DNA from: Leptospira montravelensis
GTDB lineage: Bacteria; Spirochaetota; Leptospiria; Leptospirales; Leptospiraceae
Assembly: GCF_004770045.1 (NCBI RefSeq)
Contig: NZ_RQFO01000004.1
Span: 1,047,501-1,111,500, forward strand
DNA: 64,000 nt
Direction of reading: 5' to 3'
The translations under genes and the position numbers were made by a program. Shown here in pieces: positions 53,728 through 62,363 of the stretch; within the stretch, counting starts at the first letter, position 1; every line of letters begins with the position of its first letter. The notes beneath the pieces are model-generated. The model was not told where the DNA came from. It was given only the letters and a program-made list of their open reading frames with translations, and made no database searches.

Positions 53728-54956
53728 TGGGAAACTCGGTCCTCTTCCAATCAGCTTCTCTGTATCGAAACGGAAAATTAGAAACCGGTGATCTTCTCAT
53801 GGACGGAGAAAAAATTGCCGCCATTGACACAAATCTTTCACCAAACAACGATACTGTGACTATATCCTTAAAAGGAAAAAAAGTTTATCCTGGTTTTATC
53901 AATTCCCATGACCATTTACTCGCAAGTTTCTTACCCAAAGTGGGAGGAACAGAGAAACATCTGTCTTGGTTGTCTTATGATAATCTTTATAAAAGTTCGG
54001 GAGTGTTTGCAGAACGCCAACAAGTAGATCCAGAAATTTTATACTATTTAGGTGCTTATAAAAATCTTTTCTCTGGAGTCACAACTGTATTTGATCATAT
54101 TCCTCATCATGTTCAAAATCCATTTCGAGGAATCCTTCCTGTCAAACTTATCTCCGACTATACTTTAGCTCATTCGATCGGAAACTATAGTTTAGGTTGG
54201 GGTGAAGGACCTGCACTCGAATATCGTATGGCAGAACATGCAGGCCTTCCCTTTGTCACACATTTGGCAGAAGGAGTCGATGATGATTCCAAACAATCCC
54301 TACGACTTCTGGAAAAAATGGATGCTCTTGGCGGACATTCTGTACTCGTTCATTGTTTGCCTTTTGGTCAAAAAGAAGTTGAAAAAATTGTCGAAAAAGG
54401 TGCCTCAGTTGTCTGGTGCCCAACTTCTAACCTACATATCTTTGGAAAAACAACCAATATTAAACTCTTTTTAGATATGGGAGTTAATGTATGTTTGGGG
54501 ACAGATTATTCTGCTAGTGGATCACTCCATTTATTAGAAGAATTAAAAACAGCAAAATCAATTTATTTTGGTTTGTATGGGGAAGAATTACCTGAATCAA
54601 CTCTATTAAAAATGATTACCGAAAACCCAAGAAAAGCCTTTCGATTGGGTAATCCAGATGCAATGATGCCAGGTCTTTCTGCCGATTTACTTATAATCAA
54701 CGATGATAAAAATAAAGCAGAGATTAATGTTTCTGAATTATCTTGGAAACACATTGACCTTGTAGTGATTGATGGATACCCCATTTATGGGTCTGAAGAA
54801 TACAAGTCACTCTTTCTTCATTTCGGTTTAGAAACAGAAGAATTTTCCGTTGATGGTAAAACGAAACTCGTAGCTGGTTCACCAAAAAAACTCTTGAAAC
54901 AAGTTTCTGACAGTGTCGGTTATAAAAAGAGTTTGGCTTTTTTACCTAATTTTTGA
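53727..54956 (+). CDS. Metal-dependent amidohydrolase (deaminase/chlorohydrolase family)
   Basis: A 409-residue cytoplasmic enzyme of the cytosine deaminase-like amidohydrolase group. Metal ligands are His61 and His63 (NSHDH), His179 (THLAEG), His209 (LVHC) and Asp260 (LGTDYSASGS). Family members include SAH/MTA deaminases, guanine deaminase and triazine hydrolases; the substrate is not apparent. The usual order N-terminal beta-sandwich, TIM barrel, C-terminal strands is seen. Starts on the last base of the previous stop codon (TAATG), so it is co-transcribed with the LysM gene. Confidence 0.85.
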   Translation: MGNSVLFQSASLYRNGKLETGDLLMDGEKIAAIDTNLSPNNDTVTISLKGKKVYPGFINSHDHLLASFLPKVGGTEKHLSWLSYDNLYKSSGVFAERQQVDPEILYYLGAYKNLFSGVTTVFDHIPHHVQNPFRGILPVKLISDYTLAHSIGNYSLGWGEGPALEYRMAEHAGLPFVTHLAEGVDDDSKQSLRLLEKMDALGGHSVLVHCLPFGQKEVEKIVEKGASVVWCPTSNLHIFGKTTNIKLFLDMGVNVCLGTDYSASGSLHLLEELKTAKSIYFGLYGEELPESTLLKMITENPRKAFRLGNPDAMMPGLSADLLIINDDKNKAEINVSELSWKHIDLVVIDGYPIYGSEEYKSLFLHFGLETEEFSVDGKTKLVAGSPKKLLKQVSDSVGYKKSLAFLPNF

Positions 54957-54981
54957 AAATGAAGCGCAAGCGAGGCATGAG

Positions 54982-56034
54982 TTGTCAGGTCCCATAGTAC
55001 GTAATTACAAAGGAGGTTCTATCGTCTACTTCGAGAAAGATAAGGCGGAGGATATCTTTGTACTACAAAAAGGTCGTGTTGTACTAACTTACACGAATAT
55101 CAACGGTGTGGAACTGAAAGAAGATGTAAAACTCGGTGAGTTTTTCGGAGTGAAGAGTGCCATCGGTCGTTATCCTAGAGAAGAAACGGCTCAAGTCATA
55201 GGAGCCGCTACAGTTCTTGTCTTCAAAGTCCCTGAATTCGAGAAATTTGTCTCAGACAAAACCCATCTCATCATCAAAATGCTGAAAGTTTTCTCAAGCC
55301 AACTCCGCCAGGTCCACCGCCAAGTTAGGGAAATCCTCGGCCAAGGGGAAGCAAAGAACCCAGCTTTTGAACTTATGAATGTGGCCGAAGTTTTTTACAA
55401 AAATGGAAACTTTGAACACGCCGCTTACGCTTTTGAAAAATACCTACAACATTATCCGGACGGAATGTACGTTGATCGCGCCCGCCAACTTGTCGACTTG
55501 GCTCGTAAAAAAACTCCCTTCCCTCTCACCATACAAGAGTTAGTTTACAAACCGGAACCTGGTGCCCAAGCGGGTAAACTCCAGGAAATGCTAAAAACAA
55601 TGGCAGTTCCCGCACAAAACACAAGTTCTAGTGTGGATCCCAATTCCATTCTTTCCCAATATGACAAAGCTTCCACTCTTATGAATGCAGGGAAATATGC
55701 TGATTCTATCGACCTTTTTAAAATCGTTTCGGAAAGGACAGATTCTGTTACCCAGGAAGAAGAACAGTTTGTAGAAAATTCATTGTTTTATATGGGTAAG
55801 TCCAGCTTCAAAGCTAAGGATTACCCAGGTGCCATTTCTCATTTTTCTAATTTTATTAAAAAATACCCCAAGGGCCTTCTACTTAAAGAAAACCTTTACC
55901 ACCTAGCACTTGCTACAGAAGCATCTGGGGAAAAAGAAAAAGCCAAACAGTTATTCCAAAAGGTAACACAAATGCCACCTTTGGATGATAGTATCTCAGA
56001 AGATGCTAAATCCAAACTCAAAGGAGGCAAATAG
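54982..56034 (+). CDS. Cyclic-nucleotide-binding domain protein with TPR repeats
   Basis: A 350-residue protein. The N-terminal 125 residues form a cNMP-binding beta-roll ([48 protein letters not shown]). The rest has TPR-like repeats ([26 protein letters not shown] and [21 protein letters not shown], then [23 protein letters not shown]). It lacks a helix-turn-helix. I choose the TTG at 54982 because GAGG precedes it by six bases and the protein then begins [11 protein letters not shown], close to the domain; the longer frame from 54913 overlaps the amidohydrolase. The phosphate-binding Arg pattern is not canonical, so ligand binding is uncertain. Overlaps the following Crp-like gene by one base. 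Confidence 0.8.
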   Translation: MSGPIVRNYKGGSIVYFEKDKAEDIFVLQKGRVVLTYTNINGVELKEDVKLGEFFGVKSAIGRYPREETAQVIGAATVLVFKVPEFEKFVSDKTHLIIKMLKVFSSQLRQVHRQVREILGQGEAKNPAFELMNVAEVFYKNGNFEHAAYAFEKYLQHYPDGMYVDRARQLVDLARKKTPFPLTIQELVYKPEPGAQAGKLQEMLKTMAVPAQNTSSSVDPNSILSQYDKASTLMNAGKYADSIDLFKIVSERTDSVTQEEEQFVENSLFYMGKSSFKAKDYPGAISHFSNFIKKYPKGLLLKENLYHLALATEASGEKEKAKQLFQKVTQMPPLDDSISEDAKSKLKGGK

Positions 56035-56678
56035 TGAACGACCAAATGTTAGAATCAATGTTTGGAAAGTTTGGAAAAGTATTCCAACCAAACGAAGTTT
56101 TATTTTGTGAATACGAACCAGGAAACGACTTTTACCTCATCAAAGAAGGGAAAGTTAAAATCACAAAAACCATTGGGACTAGTATCAAAACCTTAGATGT
56201 TTTAGAAGCTGGGGATATTTTGGGGGAGATGGCAATTTTAGAGGAACAACCTCGTTCTGCCACTGCCATCGCTGTGACCGAAGTGAAAGCCCTGAACTTC
56301 AACCGTGCCAATTTCGAAATGTTAATGACGAAAAACCCGGCTCTTGCGATGAAACTCCTTCATATTTTTTCCTTTCGGATTTATGACCAAAAACGCCGCC
56401 TCATGATCCTACTTATGGATGATATAGTGGGTAAGGTTTGCGACGTATTTGTGATGTTATACGAAAAACAGTATAACAATGATGTATATAATGAAATTAT
56501 TCTTTCTGCTACCGTGGATGATATTGCCAATTGGTGTGCACAACCGGTTGGGGAAGTCCAAAAGGTGCTTATGCAGTATGTAAAAACTGGCAAACTAGAT
56601 CTCTATCCGGATAAAATTGTTATTCACAATATCTCCGATTTCCAAAGGATAGTGAATCAGAAACGTAAACCTACGTAA
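56034..56678 (+). CDS. Crp/Fnr-family transcription regulator
   Basis: A 214-residue protein: cNMP-binding domain at about 15-130 ([49 protein letters not shown]), dimer helix, and a C-terminal winged helix at about 165-205 ([30 protein letters not shown]). [15 protein letters not shown] is close to the canonical GE-x8-RSA cAMP-binding segment. GTG start overlapping the stop of the preceding gene, so the two cNMP-domain proteins are coupled. Targets unknown. Confidence 0.88.
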   Translation: MNDQMLESMFGKFGKVFQPNEVLFCEYEPGNDFYLIKEGKVKITKTIGTSIKTLDVLEAGDILGEMAILEEQPRSATAIAVTEVKALNFNRANFEMLMTKNPALAMKLLHIFSFRIYDQKRRLMILLMDDIVGKVCDVFVMLYEKQYNNDVYNEIILSATVDDIANWCAQPVGEVQKVLMQYVKTGKLDLYPDKIVIHNISDFQRIVNQKRKPT

Positions 56679-56680
56679 AA

Positions 56681-56753
56681 GCTCCCATAGCTCAGGTGGA
56701 TAGAGCACTAGTTTCCTAAACTGGGGACACAGGTTCGAATCCTGTTGGGGGCA
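56681..56753 (+). tRNA. tRNA-Arg, anticodon CCU
   Basis: A 73-base cloverleaf without encoded CCA. Acceptor arms GCTCCCA and TGGGGGC pair with one G-T; D-stem GCTC/GAGC; anticodon stem CTAGT/ACTGG with loop TTCCTAA, anticodon CCT at 56715-56717; T-arm ACAGG-TTCGAAT-CCTGT. It reads AGG. It begins two bases after the Crp-like stop codon and ends six bases before prmC, so processing from a longer transcript is likely. Confidence 0.96.
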
Positions 56754-56759
56754 AAAATT

Positions 56760-57632
56760 ATGGCGGAACAACCAGGAACCCTTCTATATTATCTAAAACG
56801 GTCCACAGAATTTCTGGAGAAAAAGGAAATTCCTAACCCTCGTGTGGATGCAGAATGGATCCTTTCCGATCTATTAAATCTACCCCGCATCAAACTCTAT
56901 TCCCAATTTGAAATGCCTCTGGGACAAAAGGAAATTGATACTTACCGGGAACGAATTGTAGAAAGAAGCAAAAGAAAACCCGTTGCCTATATTACTGGCA
57001 AAAAAGGATTTCATAAATTTGAATATTTAGTATCAGAGGATGTCCTGATCCCGAGGCCAGAAACCGAAGAACTTGTGGATTACCTTTGGAAAAAAAAAGA
57101 AGAACTTTTCCTGTCTTCTGACCCAATCCATATTTGGGACCTTTGTTCCGGGAGTGGTTGTATTGGCCTTAGCCTAACACAACTTCTACCCTCGAGTGTT
57201 GTGACTCTATCCGATTTATCAGAGAAAGCCGTCACAGTGAGTCGTCGTAATGCGGAAAAATACAACGTAAGTGATAGAACCCATTTTTATGTTTCTGATT
57301 TGGATTTAGCACTCCCTGATGGTTTAGAATTTGATTTGGTTGTCTCTAATCCCCCTTATATCCCAGAATCAGAAAAACCAGAGATTATGCCAGATGTCCT
57401 CGACTATGAACCCCACCTGGCTTTATTTGTTTCGGATTTCAATGAATTTCACAAACGATTGTTAGATGCCATATCCAAACGCCTGAAACCAGGTGGTAAA
57501 TTGATGTTAGAAACTCATCCTTTGTATATTAAGGATTTAGAAGCAATGGCAATAACTTTGGGATTTGTGGATACAAAAATTGTTTTAGATAGTTCGAAGA
57601 AAGAACGATTTCTTTTTGCAAAAAAACTTTAG
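56760..57632 (+). CDS. prmC: Release factor glutamine N5-methyltransferase
   Basis: PrmC methylates the GGQ glutamine of peptide release factors. The 290-residue protein has an N-terminal helical domain (NPRVDAEWILSDLL), the conserved VLIPRPETEELVDYL, a SAM-binding WDLCSGSGCIGLSL and the catalytic NPPY in VVSNPPYIPESE. The ATG at 56760, just past the tRNA, is chosen; the longer frame starting at 56745 would lie inside the tRNA. No ribosome-binding site is visible besides the G-rich tRNA 3' end (GGGGGC), which could serve, an unusual arrangement. Confidence 0.93.
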   Translation: MAEQPGTLLYYLKRSTEFLEKKEIPNPRVDAEWILSDLLNLPRIKLYSQFEMPLGQKEIDTYRERIVERSKRKPVAYITGKKGFHKFEYLVSEDVLIPRPETEELVDYLWKKKEELFLSSDPIHIWDLCSGSGCIGLSLTQLLPSSVVTLSDLSEKAVTVSRRNAEKYNVSDRTHFYVSDLDLALPDGLEFDLVVSNPPYIPESEKPEIMPDVLDYEPHLALFVSDFNEFHKRLLDAISKRLKPGGKLMLETHPLYIKDLEAMAITLGFVDTKIVLDSSKKERFLFAKKL

Positions 57633-57643
57633 AAGGAATCTTC

Positions 57644-58099
57644 TTAAGTATTTTCCCTGTTAGCCAATTGAACCGAGGATTGGATTTTAAAAAGGAGTAA
57701 ATATAATTCCCTTTCCTCTTTCTCGGAGAGATCCTTTCGAAATACCTGGTCTGCTGAACTTACAATTGGAATCCCCTTCTCCCAAATTTCTTTCCCTTTT
57801 TTAGTAAAACGTAAATGGTATTGGCGTTTGTCTGTATCCGAAACCACTCGTTTCACCCAAGACTTTTTGACCCATCCATCCACGAGTCTCGAAACCGTGG
57901 TTTTGTCTTTGACCAGACGTTCACTCAATTCCTTTTGATTTAAGGTTTCTGAATCCACCAAAGGAAAAAGTAACATCCATTCTTCAAACCGCATCCCCAT
58001 TTTGTTTTTTGTAAATTCATCAGAAAGAAACCGCCTCATTAGAAGCAAAGTTTCACTCATATAAATTCCGAGATAACTTGCGATTCCTTTCCCTTCCAT
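57644..58099 (-). CDS. MarR-family transcription regulator
   Basis: A 151-residue winged-helix protein. Residues about 45-110 contain LNQKELSERLVKDKTTVSRLVDGWVKKSWVKRVVSDTDKRQYHLRFTKKG, the MarR recognition helix and wing with the conserved DxR-like turn. Family members are usually repressors released by small phenolic or lipophilic ligands or by oxidation. It is divergent from an alpha/beta hydrolase gene, with a strong palindrome between, so it likely represses that gene and itself. Confidence 0.9.
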   Translation of the reverse strand: MEGKGIASYLGIYMSETLLLMRRFLSDEFTKNKMGMRFEEWMLLFPLVDSETLNQKELSERLVKDKTTVSRLVDGWVKKSWVKRVVSDTDKRQYHLRFTKKGKEIWEKGIPIVSSADQVFRKDLSEKEERELYLLLFKIQSSVQLANRENT

Positions 58100-58144
58100 A
58101 ATCCCAGTCCAACATGTTTTTCCAAAATCGACAAGTCTTTTTTA

Positions 58145-58185
58145 GTTGCAACCTGCAACCATATAGTTGTATATTACAACTATAT
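58145..58185. promoter_or_regulatory. Putative MarR operator: two inverted repeats between divergent genes
   Basis: ATATAGTTGTA (58161-58171) and TACAACTATAT (58175-58185) are a perfect 11-base inverted repeat around TAT. A second repeat, GTTGCA-ACC-TGCAAC (58145-58159), lies just before it; both contain GTTG/CAAC. The larger palindrome overlaps the best -10-like sequences for the hydrolase gene. Size and symmetry match MarR operators. Confidence 0.7.
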
Positions 58186-58230
58186 TAAATTCACAAAAAT
58201 AGAAAATAGACGAACTTTAAAGGAAATGTT

Positions 58231-59088
58231 ATGGAATGGAATTACCAAACAATCGAAAGAGAGGGATTTGCCCTGCAAGTGGCAAAAAATAATACAAACG
58301 GCCCACAGCTATTTTGGATTGGGAGTGCTTTGTATTATCCGAGAGTCATCCCAAGGGAGATAGCCGAAACATACCAAATCACAGTCATTGACCATAGAGG
58401 GTTTGCCAAATTAACCAGCTCGGATACGGAAACAAAAGAGGATTATACTTTAGAGAAACTTCTAGAGGATTTTAATTTTATAAAAACAAAGTTAAAAATC
58501 CCTGCCTGTCCTGTTATCGGCCATTCGGGACATGGGTATATGGCTCTTACTTATGCAGCAAAATACCCAGACCAAGTCACAAACCTTGTAATGGTATCCA
58601 CAGGTCCAAGCCACGGAAGCCCCATGTCTGAAGCAGAAGTTTACTTTCAAAAAGAGGCCTCTGACCTACGCAAAGAGGCACATTTGAAAAACCAAATCCA
58701 ATTCCAAAAAAATATAGAAGAATCTCCTTCCGATTTTTTTATCCATTACTGTGTGAGTTTGGAAGCTAAAGGTTTTTACCAAATTCCTTTTCCTTCTAAA
58801 AAATTTTGGGAAGGAATTCATACAAACAAACTGGCGTTTGATTATCTTTTTGGTGAAGTGTTTCGAGACATTGATGTATCGGAATCCTTTCAAAAGCTTT
58901 CCATACCCATTTGGATTTGTATGGGCAAAGAAGATTTTCAGGTGGCACCTTATTACACTTGGGATTCCATTTTAAAAAAATTTCCCAAGATCAAAATGAC
59001 TGTGATGGAAAAAAGTAGCCACTTACCTTTTTTGGAAAGGCCAAAGGAATTTTTGAACGAATTTCAAATACTGCTTCTTGGCTCGTAA
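58231..59088 (+). CDS. Alpha/beta hydrolase
   Basis: A 285-residue cytoplasmic alpha/beta hydrolase. Nucleophile Ser99 lies in the elbow GHSGHG. The acid is probably the aspartate of MGKEDFQVAP, and the histidine is in SSHLPFLERP. VIDHRGFAK carries the usual oxyanion-side arginine region. Closest in style to proline iminopeptidase or hydrolases of lipophilic esters; substrate unknown. GGAAA precedes the ATG. Divergent from the MarR-family gene, whose ligand may be the substrate of this enzyme. Confidence 0.88.
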   Translation: MEWNYQTIEREGFALQVAKNNTNGPQLFWIGSALYYPRVIPREIAETYQITVIDHRGFAKLTSSDTETKEDYTLEKLLEDFNFIKTKLKIPACPVIGHSGHGYMALTYAAKYPDQVTNLVMVSTGPSHGSPMSEAEVYFQKEASDLRKEAHLKNQIQFQKNIEESPSDFFIHYCVSLEAKGFYQIPFPSKKFWEGIHTNKLAFDYLFGEVFRDIDVSESFQKLSIPIWICMGKEDFQVAPYYTWDSILKKFPKIKMTVMEKSSHLPFLERPKEFLNEFQILLLGS

Positions 59089-59096
59089 TAAATAAA

Positions 59097-59129
59097 AAAA
59101 GCCCGCTACCCTTTAGGGAGCGAGCTTTT
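59097..59129 (-). terminator. Terminator between the hydrolase gene and mdh
   Basis: On the minus strand a hairpin AAAAGCTCGCTCCC ... GGGTAGCGGGCTTTT, with one mismatch, one bulge and a four-base loop, runs into seven T. It ends the mdh transcript and may also serve the hydrolase gene, where the T run is shorter. Confidence 0.8.
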
Positions 59130-59181
59130 CTACAGACAAACCAGTCTTTAAAGAATGAATTCTCTAAAGTCTAAAAAGGTA

Positions 59182-60165
59182 TTAACCTAACATGTCTTTG
59201 ACTTCGTTTCTTTCTTCTTTCAACTCGTTGTGAGTGATGTCAAATTTTTCCTTACCAAAAGCATTAATTTCAAGACCAGTGACGATCTCTACTTTTTTGC
59301 CGTCAGACTTGAGTGGGTATCCAAAGATAAGACCTTTGTCCACACCATACTCTCCATTGGAGTGACATGCAGCACTGAACCAGTCACCTGGTTTTGTAGG
59401 AGTCACAATGTTATGCACTGTGTCGACAACGGCGTTTGCTGCCGATGCTGCAGAAGAAGCTCCGCGGGCCGCGATGATGGCTGCTCCCCGTTTTTGAACG
59501 GTAGAGATAAAATCACCTTTTAACCAAGCTTCGTCACTAATGAGATCAGTGGCAGGTTTTCCGTTGATTTTTGCATTATAGAAGTCAGGGTATTGCGTTG
59601 CGGAGTGGTTTCCCCAAATCGCTACATTGGATACGTCTTTGACAAGAACTCCCGCTTTTTGAGCCAATTGTGTTTTTGCACGGTTTTCATCAAGACCTGT
59701 CATCGCAAACCATCTGTCAGATGGAACTCCTTTTGCATTGTTCATTGCAATCAGTGCGTTTGTATTACATGGGTTACCTACCACAAGAACTCTTACGTCA
59801 CTGGCAGCATTCTTTTCGATTGCTTTCCCTTGTGTTGTAAAAATTCCACCGTTGATTTTAAGAAGGTCTCCCCTTTCCATTCCCGCTTTTCTTGGAACAG
59901 ATCCAACAAGAAGTGCCCAGTTGATGTCACGAAACGCCTCATCAATGTTAGAAGAAACTGATACTTTTTCGAGTAACGGGAATGCACAGTCGTCCAATTC
60001 CATAATGACACCTTTAGCAGCTGGAAGGGCTTGTTCTAATTCCAATAATTGGAGTTCTACTGCAGTGTCAGGTCCAAACATTTGTCCTGAAGCGATACGA
60101 AATAGAAGTGCGTATCCGATTTGTCCGGCAGCACCTGTAACAGCAACTTTTACTTTTTTGCTCAT
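59182..60165 (-). CDS. mdh: Malate dehydrogenase
   Basis: Interconverts malate and oxaloacetate with NAD. The 327-residue protein is of the long, cytoplasmic-type MDH group: [19 protein letters not shown] for NAD binding, substrate arginines Arg92 and Arg98 ([10 protein letters not shown]), Asp159 and Arg162 (LDENRAK), and proton acceptor His187 ([12 protein letters not shown]). The sequence is well conserved and probably highly expressed. The DsbA-like gene ends 30 bases upstream on the same strand; a terminator follows. Confidence 0.96.
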   Translation of the reverse strand: MSKKVKVAVTGAAGQIGYALLFRIASGQMFGPDTAVELQLLELEQALPAAKGVIMELDDCAFPLLEKVSVSSNIDEAFRDINWALLVGSVPRKAGMERGDLLKINGGIFTTQGKAIEKNAASDVRVLVVGNPCNTNALIAMNNAKGVPSDRWFAMTGLDENRAKTQLAQKAGVLVKDVSNVAIWGNHSATQYPDFYNAKINGKPATDLISDEAWLKGDFISTVQKRGAAIIAARGASSAASAANAVVDTVHNIVTPTKPGDWFSAACHSNGEYGVDKGLIFGYPLKSDGKKVEIVTGLEINAFGKEKFDITHNELKEERNEVKDMLG

Positions 60166-60195
60166 ATAATTTTCCTTTAATTTTATAATTTATGA

Positions 60196-61245
60196 TTATT
60201 GTTTTAATTCTTTTTGGATGATCTCATCGAAGTTTTCGAAAGGGAGGGCTCCCGAAACAAAGATTCCATTGATAAAAAAGGCTGGAGTTCCGCTCACACC
60301 GACTTTTTGACCGTCTTGGATGTCTGCATCAATTTCTGCTTTTAGATTTGATGCCTCTTTCATACAAGATTGGTATTTATCTTTCGGTATACCAGCTTTT
60401 GCAATCAAAGCATCTACATTTGATTTTCCTAGGTTTCCGCTGTTTTCAAAAAACAAATTAAACACATCCCAATACTTACCTTCTGATACAGAGCAGTTAG
60501 CAGCCATATGTGCATACATTGCATCTTGGTGGAATGGAAGAGGAAAATCACGGAAAACCCAACGAATTTGTCCTTTGTACTTTTCACGAAGTTTTTGGTT
60601 CACATCTTGGCTTCTTTTACAAAACGGACATTCAAAATCAGAAAATTCGATAACAGTTATTTTTGCATCTTTTGGTCCGATGGAAGGGTTATTTTTTTCT
60701 TCTACTGTCACTCTCACTGCGGCCGGTTCTTTGATCAAAAACTCTACAGGATATTTGGTAACAATTTCTCGATATACATTGCGACTATGTTCTTGTTCTT
60801 GTTGGCTTTTAAGGAATCCAACAATTTTGTCTTTTGTTTCGCCCAATGACTTTCCACCTAACTGGGCTTTATTGGACATATATACATTTAAAATTTCTTC
60901 TTCTGATGGTTCGCTCGGTGTAAAACCTTGGTTTAATACTTCGGAAGGTTTGATATTTTTATCTTTTGCAACCAGTTCAAATAATTTGTCCTGAGCAAAT
61001 TCACCTAACGTGTTTTTGATCAAACTTTTGTATTCTGATTGGAATTTAGAATAAGCAATCGGAGATGTTTCTTTCACGTCGCTCAGGTCATATTTTTTTC
61101 CGCCGATACTAACTGCATCTTGGGTAACGTATTCCCTAACAAAGGAAGGAACACTGACAATAAAGAGAAGTGCGAAAACGAAGTTGGTCACAAGGACGAT
61201 TTTGGAGATGGGGTTTTCCATCCACTTTTTAAAAATATTTTCCAT
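60196..61245 (-). CDS. DsbA-like periplasmic thiol oxidoreductase, membrane-anchored
   Basis: A 349-residue protein: N-terminal membrane anchor (IVLVTNFVFALLFIVSVPSFV), then a 150-residue helical region with SurA/peptidyl-prolyl-isomerase-like N-terminal character. The C-terminal DsbA/thioredoxin-fold domain has FSDFECPFCKRSQ (Cys206, Cys209 from this start), WVFRDFPLPFHQDAMYAH and the cis-proline GVSGTPAFFINGIFVSGALPF. This resembles the DsbA family used for disulfide formation or for disulfide-linked folding outside the membrane. Starts at 61245 and 61266 are both possible; the second adds GRKLAG with no clear ribosome-binding site. Confidence 0.85.
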   Translation of the reverse strand: MENIFKKWMENPISKIVLVTNFVFALLFIVSVPSFVREYVTQDAVSIGGKKYDLSDVKETSPIAYSKFQSEYKSLIKNTLGEFAQDKLFELVAKDKNIKPSEVLNQGFTPSEPSEEEILNVYMSNKAQLGGKSLGETKDKIVGFLKSQQEQEHSRNVYREIVTKYPVEFLIKEPAAVRVTVEEKNNPSIGPKDAKITVIEFSDFECPFCKRSQDVNQKLREKYKGQIRWVFRDFPLPFHQDAMYAHMAANCSVSEGKYWDVFNLFFENSGNLGKSNVDALIAKAGIPKDKYQSCMKEASNLKAEIDADIQDGQKVGVSGTPAFFINGIFVSGALPFENFDEIIQKELKQ

Positions 61246-61330
61246 CCCTGCCAGCTTCCTGCCCATAAAGCGGACAATCAAACGGAAAAAACCGAAAAAA
61301 AAGGAGGTTTTTACTAAAGCCTTACTCGAA

Positions 61331-61720
61331 ATGTCCGAAAATCTGAGGGAGGGAAAAGGAAAGTTTTTTCCCTATGCGGATCCTGAACACGGAGGTTTGG
61401 GAAAAATGAACACAATCAACATTCAAGGAAACTCACACATTCCCCCTACAATTCCAACCCAAACGGGGAAACAATCAGAAGAAGGAAATGAATCCTTTCC
61501 TGAAAAGTCTCTAAACCCAAGAATTACGAATTTAGAAAAAGAAAAGGAAAAGGAATCCAAAATCAAACCTGAAGATTTGGTTTTGAAACCGACACCTGCT
61601 TCCTTGGAAGAAAAATTAAACCAAATCATCTCACCCGAAGAAGTAAAAGACTTACTTTCACTTGTGACAAGAACTCCCCTACCTGCACTCAAAAGTCATA
61701 AGGTAGATACAAAAAGGTAA
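61331..61720 (+). CDS. Small, disordered hypothetical protein
   Basis: A 129-residue hydrophilic protein rich in Lys, Glu, Pro and Asn with no hydrophobic core; probably mostly disordered apart from a C-terminal helical part (PASLEEKLNQIISPEEVKDLLSLV). The ATG at 61331 was chosen; the frame is open further upstream to 61184, where it overlaps the DsbA-like gene on the other strand. A GGAGG at 61303-61307 is too far from this ATG to be its ribosome-binding site, so a non-standard start nearer to it cannot be excluded. It is followed after two bases by the next gene. Not recognised. Confidence 0.5.
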   Translation: MSENLREGKGKFFPYADPEHGGLGKMNTINIQGNSHIPPTIPTQTGKQSEEGNESFPEKSLNPRITNLEKEKEKESKIKPEDLVLKPTPASLEEKLNQIISPEEVKDLLSLVTRTPLPALKSHKVDTKR

Positions 61721-61722
61721 GA

Positions 61723-62361
61723 TTGTTTCTTAGTATTGCCATTCTTGATAGTTTTATCCTAGTTCTAAGTGGAGTTTTGACCATCTCCTTTTTAGGACTG
61801 GGATTTGTTGTGTACAACCAATTCATTCATCCAGTCATTTCCAGAAAAGAATCCGACCGTTATATTCCAGTCCAAACGGGAGACAAATATGATCTTGTTG
61901 TCGACGAACTTAGCAGGTTCGCTACTTTTCAAATTGGATGTAAAACCGGACAATTAGCCACTCGCTGTAACGCGATTTCCGAAGACCACCTAATCTTCCA
62001 GTTCAAAAAAAGTCGGGATAGTGAAGATTATACCATTACGGTTTTAAAAAATGGACCCAGCTTTTACAAACCACCTCGCATGGAACATTATGGAAAGATG
62101 GAATCCAAAGAAAGTTTTGAGTCCTATGAAATTATTGGTCACCCTGCCGAATTTCGGATCTCGGACAAAATCGCAAAAGAACGAATGGTGAATTTTATCG
62201 AAATCTCTCTTACCTCTTCCTTTTATTTCAACAGGTCAGGAAAAGAGAGAATGAAGTTTACCTTTGCCGTGGGAAAAATCCAACCGGGGATCAACAGAAA
62301 AGTTAGGTTCCGGGGAGATGTTTATGGATTTGGAAAAGAGGAAGGAGCAGAAGAAGACTAA
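61723..62361 (+). CDS. Hypothetical single-pass membrane protein
   Basis: A 212-residue protein starting with TTG at 61723 (AAGGTAAGA just before it as ribosome-binding site). Residues about 5-30 form a membrane anchor (DSFILVLSGVLTISFLGLGFVVYNQFI). The rest is soluble and beta-rich. KERMVNFIEISLTSSFYFNRSG followed by KVRFRG is faintly reminiscent of PilZ domains, but the RxxxR motif needed for cyclic-di-GMP binding is not evident. It probably forms an operon with the preceding small gene. Convergent with thrB, two bases apart. Confidence 0.55.
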   Translation: MFLSIAILDSFILVLSGVLTISFLGLGFVVYNQFIHPVISRKESDRYIPVQTGDKYDLVVDELSRFATFQIGCKTGQLATRCNAISEDHLIFQFKKSRDSEDYTITVLKNGPSFYKPPRMEHYGKMESKESFESYEIIGHPAEFRISDKIAKERMVNFIEISLTSSFYFNRSGKERMKFTFAVGKIQPGINRKVRFRGDVYGFGKEEGAEED

Positions 62362-62363
62362 TT

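Noticed and set aside
56679..56760. tRNA-Arg as an integration (att) site of a mobile element
   Set aside because: No integrase, no duplicate of the tRNA 3' end nearby, and conserved housekeeping genes on both sides.
59738..60169. 143-residue reading frame antisense to mdh
   Set aside because: Malate dehydrogenase motifs prove the minus strand; this is a shadow frame.
60320..60994. 224-residue reading frame antisense to the DsbA-like gene
   Set aside because: The sense gene has clear domains and motifs; the antisense product has none.
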